Assembly: GCF_007860135.1 (NCBI RefSeq)
Contig: NZ_SJPV01000004.1
Coordinates: 1-64,000, forward strand
Length of the DNA: 64,000 nt
From: Novipirellula artificiosorum
Lineage (GTDB): Bacteria > Planctomycetota > Planctomycetia > Pirellulales > Pirellulaceae
Direction of reading: 5' to 3'
Below are positions 9,495 to 18,868 of this stretch, in pieces. The notes under the pieces are model-generated. The model was not told where the DNA came from. It worked only from the letters and a program-made list of their open reading frames with translations, and searched no databases. Position 1 is the first letter of the stretch; the number at the start of each line of letters is the position of its first letter. The translations under genes were made by a program, and so were the position numbers.

Positions 9495-10874
9495 TCATTC
9501 ATCCTCGCTAGGTGTCTTCGATTCGGTGTCGCGAAGGACTCGCTTCACTCGGCGTTCAACAAACTCGACGTGCAACCGTAGGTTGTAGAACTCTTGCATG
9601 TAGGCCAGCGGTACGCTGCGCAGCTCGTCAAGTTCACCCTCCATGGCGGAGAGTGTGGTCGCGTGTTTTTGTAACGTATCGTCGTCCGCCTGAGATCGCA
9701 GGTCGGACTCGATTCCTCGCAAGATTTCGTACCAGCGATAAATGCGAGAGCGAATCCGCCAACGGTACAGGGGCGGCGCGACACGAAACAGGGGAAGTAG
9801 CAACGTCAAGGCCGGCAATAACAAAATCTTGCCACGGTCAACGGCTGAGGCGATCCAAAAGGGCAAGTACTTTTGCAGAAAGGGAGGACCGTCATCGAAG
9901 TACATGCGTGCCGACTCATTCAACGGGAACTCGACAAACTCGGTCGAAGGCAACCGTCCCCGTTGGAGCAAGCTGCCATCGCGGCGATGCGTCTCGTTCG
10001 CTGCGCGAAGTAGAAGCGGGATCAAGGCATCGTGTAGCGCGCTCGTTGCCACCAGATTCGCAGCCGGTGCGATCAGGAGCACATCGGAGCGTGGGAAATC
10101 TCGTTGTAGGTCGATGACGCCACGCTCTAATGTCACCGATGTCAAGAAGGGATGGCGTCTGGCATAGGCCGCATGTCGATCGAAGCTCAGCAAACGAACA
10201 TTCTCCATGCCGATCAACTCGCGAATCAGTTTCGAGTGTGGGGAGGTGACAAAAAAAGCCGCGTCGACCTGACCGAGCTTCAGTTGCCGCATTGCGTCGA
10301 GACCGCCCACATGCACAAATGTCGCACCCGAAGAAGCATCGATGCCGTTTTCGCCAAGCAATAGCATTGCCATCGAGTCGGTTCCGCTATCGACGCGTCC
10401 GATGGCGATTCTCTTATCGCGCAGCCCACGCAGGTCGGAATAGGTTTCGTCACCCCGGTAAAAGACCCAAACCGGTTCGAAGTACAAGCTCGCCAGCGAT
10501 TCGATATCACTCGCGCCACGCACGTCGTCGGGCGCAGTCCCACCTTGCACGATGGCCAAATCCACTTGGGGATCCGATTGCAATAACTGATAGTTCTGGA
10601 GCGATCCAGCAGTCGGACGCAGTTCGAGCTCAATGCCTTGATTCCGCAGAAAGTCCGCATAATCTTTGGCGAATTGGAAATACGCACCCTCCTGCGAACC
10701 GGTCGCCATCACGATCGTCCGCGGTGGCGCTGGCTGGATGAAGAACCACGCCAGTGCGAACCCGATCAGCACGACAAGGAAGCCGCCTCCCCAAATCTTC
10801 AGCAGCAGGCCTCGGACTTGACCTCGCGTCTCGCGAAAATGCTTGTTTAACAGGCTGTCGTGGCGAAGGCTCAT
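9495..10874 (-). CDS. Membrane-anchored TAXI-type TRAP solute-binding protein
   Basis: The TAXI fold starts with a membrane helix (GGGFLVVLIGFALAWFFIQP) followed by PRTIVMATGSQEGAYFQFAK and GIELELRPTAGSLQNYQLLQ, the usual N-lobe of TRAP-associated extracellular immunogenic-like proteins. A second helix (ILLLPALTLLLPLFRVAPPL) and a cytoplasmic coiled-coil-like tail follow the binding lobe. I chose ATG at 10874 because the upstream extension to 10997 has the composition of a decayed neighbouring gene. No TRAP permease genes are nearby, so it is an orphan: it may feed a distant permease or act as a sensor. Confidence 0.8.
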   Translation of the reverse strand: MSLRHDSLLNKHFRETRGQVRGLLLKIWGGGFLVVLIGFALAWFFIQPAPPRTIVMATGSQEGAYFQFAKDYADFLRNQGIELELRPTAGSLQNYQLLQSDPQVDLAIVQGGTAPDDVRGASDIESLASLYFEPVWVFYRGDETYSDLRGLRDKRIAIGRVDSGTDSMAMLLLGENGIDASSGATFVHVGGLDAMRQLKLGQVDAAFFVTSPHSKLIRELIGMENVRLLSFDRHAAYARRHPFLTSVTLERGVIDLQRDFPRSDVLLIAPAANLVATSALHDALIPLLLRAANETHRRDGSLLQRGRLPSTEFVEFPLNESARMYFDDGPPFLQKYLPFWIASAVDRGKILLLPALTLLLPLFRVAPPLYRWRIRSRIYRWYEILRGIESDLRSQADDDTLQKHATTLSAMEGELDELRSVPLAYMQEFYNLRLHVEFVERRVKRVLRDTESKTPSEDE

Positions 10875-10889
10875 CGTTCCAGACCGGAG

Positions 10890-11199
10890 TGTTGCTTGAT
10901 CGAGAATTGGCGGCCAAGGGACTTGAAAATGGCACGCTCCCATTTGGCGTCGCGGCATTTCGTCGATTGCGACGCTCTTTCTCGGCATCGTGGACATCGA
11001 CCAACATATCAGAAATGGCGGCGGCGCTCCAAATCACTTCCGTTGATTGTGAATCGACGATGTCCAGCATCGGAGAACCGTGACCAAGTGAGGTTGCTTC
11101 CAGGTCACTCCCGTATGCCAACGCCGTACGAATCGCTTCTCGCCAATTCGATTTGGCTCGGGCGCCGGGCCGTGTTGAGTCACGGTTCGAGCGGGCCAT
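10890..11199 (-). pseudogene. Possible remnant of a DUF4136-like lipoprotein
   Basis: The minus strand reads GSPMLDIVDSQSTEVIWSAA followed by AISDMLVDVHDAEKERR, which resembles the 'LDIVD..s..viWra.a' strand of DUF4136 proteins. After that the frame shifts, and the best continuation lies in another frame that runs into the TAXI gene. No start or signal peptide is left. This is a weak call based on one short match. Confidence 0.25.
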
Positions 11200-11319
11200 A
11201 CTTTCGCAGGATGATGGGCCAGCTTTTGCTGGGTATCGTTATTCTCTAGTTCTTCAGTTTATCAATCTTGCTTATCGGGAAGGTCTGGTCGAAGTAGGCT
11301 TGCTCTGAGACATTGAGCC

Positions 11320-12003
11320 TTAGGTTGACATATTCGCTGCGCCCGCTTCCCCCGCCAAGATCCCCACGCCCGCGAACAAGACGCCGAATGCGGCGCCTAC
11401 CAGATGAGACTCAATCAACGGCTTGAAACCGTCGGCGTCGACAAACAGCACGTCGCCTGTAACGAATTCAAACAGAAGCTTCCCGACCAACAACGTTGCC
11501 GCCGTCGTCCAAAAGCCCGCAAACATTCGATCGCAATCGCTAAGGCTTTGTCGAATCTGATCGCCGATAAACCAAACAAAGAGTCCCGTGTCGATCCCGC
11601 TCAGACCCCGGTAACCGGAGACATCTTTGCACGCGAAGGTGACCGCCACCGATATCCCCAGCGCCATCACGATCAACGAGACTGGAAATAGCCTTGGATG
11701 TTGTCGTTCACAGGCGGCGCCCAACACCACAAACATCAACAGGTCCCAAAACAAATGCTGGCTGCCAAAGTGTGTGAGGTGACCGGAAAGAAGACGCCAC
11801 CATTGACCGTCAGCGACGCGTGCAAAGTCCAACTGCAACCCATCGGCCAGGCTCGGGAAGAGGGACGCCAGGATGGCAATTGCCGAAACGATCGTCGTCA
11901 CAAGATAAGGGTTGAACCTACTGCTTCCCCTGTGGCACATTCTTGGAAGAGATGCATCGTTCTGTTGGGGAAGCGTTGCAAACAGGGATTCGCCAGCACT
12001 CAT
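11320..12003 (-). CDS. rrtA: Rhombosortase-like intramembrane serine protease
   Basis: A rhomboid-family protein of 227 residues with about six hydrophobic segments. GQWWRLLSGHLTHFGSQHLF matches the WRLlTgh..H loop of rhombosortases. YRGLSGIDTGLF carries the G-x-S-G serine, with the YxGLSG context typical of the TIGR03902 group. ESHLVGAAFGVL supplies the catalytic histidine. Rhombosortases cleave C-terminal GlyGly-CTERM tails. The start codon overlaps the stop of the upstream VIT/VWA gene (ATGA at 12000-12003), so the two are translationally coupled, and that neighbour ends in such a tail. The symbol is given by family resemblance. Confidence 0.8.
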   Translation of the reverse strand: MSAGESLFATLPQQNDASLPRMCHRGSSRFNPYLVTTIVSAIAILASLFPSLADGLQLDFARVADGQWWRLLSGHLTHFGSQHLFWDLLMFVVLGAACERQHPRLFPVSLIVMALGISVAVTFACKDVSGYRGLSGIDTGLFVWFIGDQIRQSLSDCDRMFAGFWTTAATLLVGKLLFEFVTGDVLFVDADGFKPLIESHLVGAAFGVLFAGVGILAGEAGAANMST

Positions 12004-14342
12004 CGTGTGCGCTCCGTCGTGTTTCGAGCGTTTCGGCGCCGCATCATCGCGGCAGCACCCGCTCCGCCTAGCGAGAAGATCGCGGTGATTGGGCCGATTG
12101 GGCCACCGCCACCGGAACCGCCCGAACCACTTCGCGATGTACCTCCACTCGCAGGCGCGCTTCCCCCGGACGGAGTGTGCGACGTCGACGATTTCGCGGA
12201 CGGCCTTGACGATGTGGGCATCGCGGGCGGCGAGTTGGCATCAGCCGACGGTCGCGGTGCTGCCTCCGTAGCGACTCGTAAATCAGCTTGCTGAGCGATC
12301 CGGACCGGCTTCGCGACGGCGCGGGAGCGACCGACCGATTGCTCCGTCATCCCTTCAGGCATCATCACCGGCACGGTCTCGCGGACGAGTTGACCCTGAG
12401 GAGTGTCGGCGAGCTCTTTTTCGACGGCGATGAATGACGTGTATTGCGTCATCAGTTGATGCTTCAGCCCCAACTCGGTGATCTCAGCACGCCCTTGCGG
12501 AGTTTCATGTCCAACGTCGCGATTCCAAATCTGTCGAATCCGTTGGCGTGCCCAAACCGGACCGATCGAGTCGTGAGCTGCCGCTTGCTGCGGAAGGTCC
12601 AAGTCGAGTCCCATTTGGACAGCTTGCCCCAGCACATTGCCTTTCAATGTGATCGTGCCTGACGCTGGCGTGTCGTAACGGCCCAAAACGATCAGTGGTT
12701 TTCCGGCATACAGATCCGGAAGTCGCGAAGGAACTTGGTCTTTGACGACAAGTCCTCCCCAGTCGATTTGCAGATCCGTCATGTAGGGTTGGTTGGTAAG
12801 TTCGTTGAAACGCCGAGCGATCTCTGGCGAATTGTCTTGGTTGGTGACTTGCATCGAAAATCCTCGCCCCATCTCGGCCGCCCGGCGGATCAGGTAATCA
12901 TTCGGTGCAGCCCCAAATGCGATGGGAAACACGCGAGCATCTTGAAACTCTGGTTGCTGAAGGTAACGAAGAATCGAATGATCGTTGCCAACAAGCGCAT
13001 CCGTCATCAGAACCATGTAGCGAGGGCGAACCGATTCGTCACCGTTGCCCTCGAGCGCCACTTGCAGTGCCGACAGCAATCTTGTTCCGCCGCTCGCACG
13101 CAGACCGCGTACGAATTGCTTTCCGGCCTGGACATTGGCGTCACTTGCCACGATCGGATTCGGCCGAAAAGCAGTCGCGTGATTACTAAACGCGATGATT
13201 CGAAACTCATCTTGTGGGTTCAGATGATCCAGCACATGGTCGGCAAACAAACGCAATTGGCTGATCGCCGGCCCGTTCATCGATCCGCTCGTATCCAGAA
13301 CCAGGATCACCTCGCGAGGCGTGATTTCCACCGGCTTGATGGACCACTTTGGTTGCAAAGCCAGCATCACGTAGCCATCGTCTGCATCGGATTGGCGGTG
13401 AACTAACGACGCTAAGGTGCTCTCCTCACCGGCCAAACGGTATTCGATGATAAAGTCCTTGTCGGCGATCGTCGACTGATTCTTCAACGTGGCGACCGCA
13501 TGGGTTTCCGACGTCTGTTGAATGTCTAATTCGTGTGTGACCGGAACGATCTCCTGAATCGGCATCGCCGCGTCAACCTTCACCGAGACAAACACGTCAT
13601 TGCCGTTTCGCATTCCTTCAGGAAGAAAGTCGGGCGTGATTCGCGACGCGTCGGGGACTTGATCGGTATCGCTTGCCCAACCGCGACCGACATTCGGCCG
13701 ACTCAACGAAGTTCCAGGGATATAGCGGGGACCGACGACCATCGGAAATCGAAAGACGTAACGATCTTCGTCGATCTCCAGCGGATGCACGTACTCGATG
13801 TTTACAATTACTTCGCTATCAGGAGGGATATTGGCCACCGACTGAGAAAACACGTTGGCCCGTTCCTGCTCCAATAACGCCGCCTTTCGCCCCTCGTCTC
13901 GGGCTTGTTCATATTCGCGTCGTGCTTCGTCTTTCCGTTTTACCTCCCCGACAATCAAACGCTCTCCGATCTGAAAGGAATAGGCGTCGACCGCGCAGTT
14001 TTCAGGCAGCGGAAACACGTACAACGCTTCCAGGCGGTCGGAATGGGGATTCTTAAACACCTGAGAAACGCGAACTCGGGCCAGCACCCCCGAGATGTCG
14101 GCTTCCACGCGAGTCTCTTTCAAAGTAAAGCATGGACTGGGGGCCGGCAGCTTAGCTTTAAGTTGATCAAAATCATCTTCCGCAACCCGCATTTGCCCCT
14201 GTGTGACCGGGGCCCCGCTGAGCACGGTGTAACCTGCGCGAGCGACGGCGGAGAAGATGAAGATCGACGCCAGGACGGCGAGGGGCTTGATTCGAGGCAA
14301 CAACATCGATTGGCTGCGAGGACCCGAGGATTGAGTGATCAT
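12000..14342 (-). CDS. VIT and VWA domain surface protein with GlyGly-CTERM-like tail
   Basis: The start at 14342 leads into a signal peptide (LAVLASIFIFSAVARA). A VIT domain follows: LKETRVEADISGVLARVRVS, then SDRLEALYVFPLPENCAVDA. A VWA domain near residues 330-500 has an intact metal-ion site (VILVLDTSGSMNG) and MVLMTDALVG. The C-terminus is Ser/Pro/Gly-rich, then SGGSGGGGPIGP, a hydrophobic stretch and a basic RRRNARNTTERTR end. That is the layout of a GlyGly-CTERM sorting signal. No LPXTG motif is present. The next gene, overlapping by 4 bases, is the likely processing enzyme. The architecture parallels the proteobacterial sortase-target VIT/VWA proteins. Confidence 0.85.
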   Translation of the reverse strand: MITQSSGPRSQSMLLPRIKPLAVLASIFIFSAVARAGYTVLSGAPVTQGQMRVAEDDFDQLKAKLPAPSPCFTLKETRVEADISGVLARVRVSQVFKNPHSDRLEALYVFPLPENCAVDAYSFQIGERLIVGEVKRKDEARREYEQARDEGRKAALLEQERANVFSQSVANIPPDSEVIVNIEYVHPLEIDEDRYVFRFPMVVGPRYIPGTSLSRPNVGRGWASDTDQVPDASRITPDFLPEGMRNGNDVFVSVKVDAAMPIQEIVPVTHELDIQQTSETHAVATLKNQSTIADKDFIIEYRLAGEESTLASLVHRQSDADDGYVMLALQPKWSIKPVEITPREVILVLDTSGSMNGPAISQLRLFADHVLDHLNPQDEFRIIAFSNHATAFRPNPIVASDANVQAGKQFVRGLRASGGTRLLSALQVALEGNGDESVRPRYMVLMTDALVGNDHSILRYLQQPEFQDARVFPIAFGAAPNDYLIRRAAEMGRGFSMQVTNQDNSPEIARRFNELTNQPYMTDLQIDWGGLVVKDQVPSRLPDLYAGKPLIVLGRYDTPASGTITLKGNVLGQAVQMGLDLDLPQQAAAHDSIGPVWARQRIRQIWNRDVGHETPQGRAEITELGLKHQLMTQYTSFIAVEKELADTPQGQLVRETVPVMMPEGMTEQSVGRSRAVAKPVRIAQQADLRVATEAAPRPSADANSPPAMPTSSRPSAKSSTSHTPSGGSAPASGGTSRSGSGGSGGGGPIGPITAIFSLGGAGAAAMMRRRNARNTTERTR

Positions 14343-14525
14343 GGGAAGAGGTGCTCCAGGACTTGAGATTCGAAGTGTCTCTTTAGATAGATCCCGTACC
14401 GCCGGCGGCGAAGCGCGGATTCGCTTTTTTCCCTTAACCGTCACACCGCCAGACATGCAAACCCTGACCCGCGGCAGTTTACCGGAATCCGATTCGCTGT
14501 TGAGATCCGTTTTGAATAGAACGAT

Positions 14526-14807
14526 CTAGATGCGATTTCGTTTGATGAAATGGAAGCCATCGATCCGGTGACGCGATCCTTTACCATCGATGGTGGTGTG
14601 AATCAGCTTCAATTCGCGCTGGGAGTTGATCGCAGCGGTTGAATGGTAGATCGTTCGGTAGGGAAGCCGCTGGATCCGTAAGGTCGCTTGGCGGCCTTGC
14701 GTGGTAGACGCGTCAAGCTGAGCAAAGACGACGGGGGAATCCCCAAACGCGATCGTGAAGACCGTGATCGCAAAAACAAATTCGCCACTTCAACGGTTGA
14801 TTTTCAT
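14526..14807 (-). pseudogene. Small secreted protein interrupted by one in-frame stop
   Basis: Reading from ATG at 14807 gives MKINR, a TGA, then SGEFVFAITVFTIAFG in the same frame, an apparent signal peptide core, and about 60 further residues rich in R, T and I before TAG at 14526. Total length would be 93 residues. No alternative start lies between the stop and the hydrophobic core. The family is not recognised. It is a single-nonsense pseudogene, or a recoded or miscalled base. Confidence 0.45.
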
Positions 14808-14860
14808 GGTCCCTGGGATTCATGAGGCTTCTGAATCCGTTTCATCAGGGCGTTTCCTTT

Positions 14861-16084
14861 TCAGCGTTGATGCAATCGTGCGTTGAATAGAATTTGCGTT
14901 CCTTCTTTCCCGGCTACGACGATGTCGACATCCCCATCATCATCCAGGTCGGCCGTTCGTATCTGCAATCCGATGCCTACGGTGCTTTCGACGATCGGGA
15001 ACACTTCAAACGACTTGGATTCCTGATCCCAGACGTAGTACTTCATAACGGGAGGCTCCAAACCACCGGGGTCCTTGCCATTGTGAGCACGAACGCGTTT
15101 GCCGGTGATCAATTCCTGGGTGCCATCGCCGTCGAAATCGGCAAGGGCCAAGCAGTGCGGCTGAGAGAACGAATCGTCGATCAAGTGTTCTTCAAACTGC
15201 AACTTGCCGTCGTCACCGGGCCCCAAGCCACGCCACCAGTGGATTCCATAGCCATGAGCGACGCTGTTGATGACATCGGTCACACCATCGCCATCAACGT
15301 CGAACACCAGCATCGGACACGCGGCGTGTTTCTTTTCCCAATCAGGATGGTATTTCCAAACGCCGGCCAATCGATCGCCTTCGGGGCACTCGTACCAACC
15401 GTTTCCGAACACGATGTCATCGCGACCGTCGTCGTTAACATCACCAAAACCGATTCCGTGTCCATTGACTTCGCCGATTTTGTTTTTGATCAACGTGGGT
15501 ATCTCCTTCTCAACCCATTCTGTTTTGCGTCCTTCGGTGACCTCAATCTGTCGAGTCTCCTTGGTGAAACTGAACGCAAGCATCGGGTTCTTATTCACCC
15601 ACTGGTTCGAAATGAACTCGGGCTTGCCGTCCTGGTTCAGGTCGATCAGGTAGCTGACTTCGTTGTTGGCCCACTCGGTATCCCCGAGCAAGTGCTTTGG
15701 CCAAAGGTAACCCTGCATCAAGGGTTCGCCGCCTGGATTTTCGTACCAGTAGACTTCGCTGCCGAGAAAGTCAATCGAAACGACATCAGGACGTCCGTCG
15801 GCGTTCACGTCATAGATCGAATCGCCGTTGCTTCGAACATAGCCATTGTTGTCTTCGATGATTCGCATCGCCCGGGGGGTCCACTCGCCATTGCGGTACC
15901 AATTGCGACCCGCAACGATGTCGAGTTTTCCATCGCCGTCAATGTCTGCGACGTCACAACCTTCGTTGCCGTCGTGAGCCAGAACCCGAACATAGAAGCG
16001 GACGGGATGGTCTGCGAGGAGAGCTTGGCAGAGGCAAACAAGACTGCACGAAAAAAGAGTGCAACGGAGAATAATCGTCTTCAT
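14861..16084 (-). CDS. Secreted FG-GAP/VCBS repeat protein
   Basis: About 407 residues, starting at 16084 with a signal peptide (ILRCTLFSCSLVCLCQALLA). At least six calcium-binding FG-GAP/VCBS-type repeats are visible by their D-x-D-x-D-G loops: DVADIDGDGKLDIVAG, DVNADGRPDVVS, IDLNQDGKPEFIS, GDVNDDGRDDIVFG, VFDVDGDGVTDVIN, LADFDGDGTQELITG and ADLDDDGDVDIVVAG. This fits a seven-bladed integrin-like propeller outside the cytoplasm. Such proteins are abundant in planctomycetes and often accompany sulfatases or hydrolases; the ligand is unknown. Confidence 0.88.
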   Translation of the reverse strand: MKTIILRCTLFSCSLVCLCQALLADHPVRFYVRVLAHDGNEGCDVADIDGDGKLDIVAGRNWYRNGEWTPRAMRIIEDNNGYVRSNGDSIYDVNADGRPDVVSIDFLGSEVYWYENPGGEPLMQGYLWPKHLLGDTEWANNEVSYLIDLNQDGKPEFISNQWVNKNPMLAFSFTKETRQIEVTEGRKTEWVEKEIPTLIKNKIGEVNGHGIGFGDVNDDGRDDIVFGNGWYECPEGDRLAGVWKYHPDWEKKHAACPMLVFDVDGDGVTDVINSVAHGYGIHWWRGLGPGDDGKLQFEEHLIDDSFSQPHCLALADFDGDGTQELITGKRVRAHNGKDPGGLEPPVMKYYVWDQESKSFEVFPIVESTVGIGLQIRTADLDDDGDVDIVVAGKEGTQILFNARLHQR

Positions 16085-16501
16085 GGCAAGTCCATTGTTG
16101 AGGCGGAACGGCAACCGTTTCGCGGGGGTGGTATAAACGCTTGAAAACCTTCATTGTCGGACGCATGCAGCAGTTCCACCATCGCACTTCGTGGTAGTCC
16201 GAGAATCACACGGGGAAACGTGTAGCCACTCATCTTTGCTGATTTTCTTGCTGATGCCAAGATCGACCCAAGGCCGGACGACGCGGAATCCCCAGATCGT
16301 CTTGGACAAATACCAGGCGAACGGGTCGAAAGTCCGCTCGTCATCGCCATCGTCAAAGGAAAGGTCTGGCAGAGCATCGGCTGTTCCGTTCATGATTCGT
16401 TCGGCCCATCACTCGCAATCAGCAATCCAGTCCATCGATTTCGCTTCTTTCCACCCGCAGTGTATGCTACGCCATCACAAAAAATATAGGTGAGGCCCCC
16501 C
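16085..16501. other. Intergenic region between divergent genes
   Basis: About 417 bases separate the FG-GAP gene and the GH95 gene, which point away from each other. A minus-strand frame of 80 codons (16151-16393) has a plausible start and the segment KTIWGFRVVRPWVDLGISKK, but no family I recognise; I do not call it. The promoters of both flanking genes should lie here. An AGGTGAGG purine box at 16488-16495 serves the GH95 gene. Confidence 0.4.
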
Positions 16502-18829
16502 ATGAAACAGATCTACACAAACGTCGCACTGGCAGCGCTACTGATCTTGGTTACGTCGCTTCAGGCAGGGGAGATACCGGTTGAACCGGTAAACGGGTCG
16601 CCCCTCCCTGACGCTGTGGACTGGCCCGATTTTATGGCCGCGCAGGAGATGCGATGGGAGAAGCTTCCCGGCACGTGGTTCGAGGGCCCCTTCCTGGGCA
16701 ACGGGGAGCAGGGCACGCTGATGTATCAATTGGATGATCGAACGCTGCGATGGGATGTCGGTTGCTCGGCCGCCCACGACCACCGACCAATGGATGAGGA
16801 TGACCTTGCCGAAAAAAACGTAGTGGTTCTCAACCGCGGGCGGCACTTCATTGGCCATCTGCGGCTGGAGCTGCCGGTCGATCTGACCGGAGGGACATCA
16901 CGTCTTTCGTTATGGGATGCCGAAGCAACGGGCACGCTCACTTCCAAGGGCGGCACGGCCGAGTGGGCAGCGCTGGTACACGCCACCGAACCGGTCATGC
17001 GCTTCGATCTGACCGCCACGGAGAAACTCAAGGGAGCAAAGTTCGTCTATGTCGCGGAACAGGCACGCAACCCCCGCGCGGTACGCGGCACAACGTTACG
17101 CGTTCCTCGCAATGAGTTGCGAGTTCCAGCCAATCCGTCGCCCGTGCTTTCAATGCTTGACAACGGTGTGCAAACCGCGGTGCAGCACCTGTATGCGGGA
17201 GGACAGACCGCAGTGGCTTGGCTGCAGAAAGAGGTGGGCGGCTCCACGCGTCTGTGGTTGAGCGTTCAGCACAGCTTCCCCGGCAATGAAGCCTTGGATG
17301 AAGCCGTCGCGGCGGTGAATGCCGCCGCAGAAGCCGACCAAAACGTTTGGCTGCAGGCCCACCGCAATTGGTGGCACAACTATTATCCGCAAAGCTTCGT
17401 TTCGGTTGGCGATGCCTATTGGGATTCGTTCTATTGGATCCAGCAATACAAGCTTGCTTGTGCCACTCGCGACAAAGGGTGGATCATCGATAACCAAGGT
17501 CCCTGGCTACAGCCCACCGCTTGGGCCGCAATCTGGTGGAATCTCAATGCCCAACTATCGCATAGCGGCGGATACGTGGCTAACCGTCGCGGCATGGTGT
17601 CGGCGATGAGCCATCGGCTCGATATCAACCGTGAAAACCTGTCCCTGAATGTGGCCGAGCCCTATCGCGCCGATTCCTACGCCATCGGCCGTAGCAGTTC
17701 CGGTTGGGATCTTCTGGGGCAGGCAGGCCAACCCGACGGACGCGAGCCGATGGATGGCAACATAGGTAGAGAATGCGGTAACCTGCTGTGGGCGCTGCAT
17801 AACGTTGACCTGGAGTACCGCTATTGGCAGGATATGCAACTCCGGGACCACGTGCTTTTCCCGCTGCTGGCACGGGCCGTCAACTACTATCGTCACTTCC
17901 TGGTGGAAAACGATGAAGGTCAGTTGAGTCTGCCGGAAACTTACAGCCCCGAATACCGAAGAGCGACGGACTGCACCTACGATATTGACCTCTTGCATTG
18001 GGGCGTCGGACGGTTGATCGAACTGGCTGATGAAAGGGACCTTGCCGAGAAGGATGAACCGTTGATTCCCGCCTGGAAAGAAATCCAACGTAAGCTCGTC
18101 CCGGTGCATGTTGATGAAGCGACCGGGCGCATGATTGGCCGTGATGTCAAGTTGACCGGCAGACACCGCCATTGGTCGCATCTGCTGGCGATCTATCCAT
18201 TGCGCACTCTCGCACCCGACATCCCAGCCGATCGAGAGCTCATTGATCGCAGCCTGACCCACTGGCACAGCTTCGGACGGGCCATGGGCTATTCCTTCAC
18301 AGCAGGAGCGTGCATGGCCGCGCTGCTCGGCGACGGCGACCAGGCACTGGAATTCCTGAATGGACTCAAGTCCTTCTTGCAGCCCAATACCTTCTATTCG
18401 GAAATCGGCCTGCCCGTAATGGAAACGCCGCTGCACGGTGCCACCGCAATGCAGGAGATGCTATTGCAGAGTTGGGGCGGGCGGCTACGTGTCTTTCCCG
18501 CTGTGCCCACCGAATGGCCGGACGTCCAATTCCATCAACTCCGAGGAGAGGGTGCCTTTCTGGTCAGCGCCCGTCGTGAGCGAGGCAAAACGCAATGGGT
18601 TTTGATCCGGTCCGAAGCCGGAGGTCGCGTGGAGGTGGAACCGGAAATCGCCGATGCCCAATGGATCGCCTCGAAAGGGGCTCAAGTTAGCAAAGACGGG
18701 AAGGGCGTCTACGGCATCGAGACGGGGCCCGGCAATTCGGTTCTATTCTGGCCGCGAGGTAAGACGCGGCCCAAACCGACCGTCACTCCGGTCGAGCCCC
18801 ACGGTGCGCAGCACAACTTTGGAATGTAG
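16502..18829 (+). CDS. Secreted GH95-family alpha-L-fucosidase/galactosidase
   Basis: The protein (775 residues) would remove terminal alpha-L-fucose or alpha-L-galactose from glycans. The ATG at 16502 follows an AGGTGAGG box and gives a signal peptide (MKQIYTNVALAALLILVTSL). The N-terminal beta-sandwich shows WFEGPFLGNGEQGTLMYQLD; the barrel shows LSLPETYSPEY, HRHWSHLLAIYPL and MQEMLLQSWGGRLRVFPAVP, close to the GH95 signatures HRHxSHL and AEMLLQSH. The final 90 residues are a short C-terminal sandwich. It stands alone on the plus strand. Confidence 0.88.
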   Translation: MKQIYTNVALAALLILVTSLQAGEIPVEPVNGSPLPDAVDWPDFMAAQEMRWEKLPGTWFEGPFLGNGEQGTLMYQLDDRTLRWDVGCSAAHDHRPMDEDDLAEKNVVVLNRGRHFIGHLRLELPVDLTGGTSRLSLWDAEATGTLTSKGGTAEWAALVHATEPVMRFDLTATEKLKGAKFVYVAEQARNPRAVRGTTLRVPRNELRVPANPSPVLSMLDNGVQTAVQHLYAGGQTAVAWLQKEVGGSTRLWLSVQHSFPGNEALDEAVAAVNAAAEADQNVWLQAHRNWWHNYYPQSFVSVGDAYWDSFYWIQQYKLACATRDKGWIIDNQGPWLQPTAWAAIWWNLNAQLSHSGGYVANRRGMVSAMSHRLDINRENLSLNVAEPYRADSYAIGRSSSGWDLLGQAGQPDGREPMDGNIGRECGNLLWALHNVDLEYRYWQDMQLRDHVLFPLLARAVNYYRHFLVENDEGQLSLPETYSPEYRRATDCTYDIDLLHWGVGRLIELADERDLAEKDEPLIPAWKEIQRKLVPVHVDEATGRMIGRDVKLTGRHRHWSHLLAIYPLRTLAPDIPADRELIDRSLTHWHSFGRAMGYSFTAGACMAALLGDGDQALEFLNGLKSFLQPNTFYSEIGLPVMETPLHGATAMQEMLLQSWGGRLRVFPAVPTEWPDVQFHQLRGEGAFLVSARRERGKTQWVLIRSEAGGRVEVEPEIADAQWIASKGAQVSKDGKGVYGIETGPGNSVLFWPRGKTRPKPTVTPVEPHGAQHNFGM

Positions 18830-18868
18830 ATCGTGCCCCATGAGTCAACAAGGAGGTAGGGATTCGCA

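Noticed and set aside
12000..14342. VIT/VWA protein as an LPXTG sortase substrate
   Set aside because: No LPXTG-like motif is present; the C-terminus is GlyGly-CTERM-like and the neighbour is a rhomboid protein rather than a sortase.
14894..16144. A 416-codon plus-strand open frame opposite the FG-GAP gene
   Set aside because: It is antisense to clear D-x-D-x-D-G repeats and has no domain or signal peptide; the minus-strand gene explains the region.
16151..16393. An 80-codon minus-strand ORF upstream of the GH95 gene
   Set aside because: It has a possible start, but no recognisable domain, and the adjacent frame looks equally coding; left as unassigned intergenic sequence.
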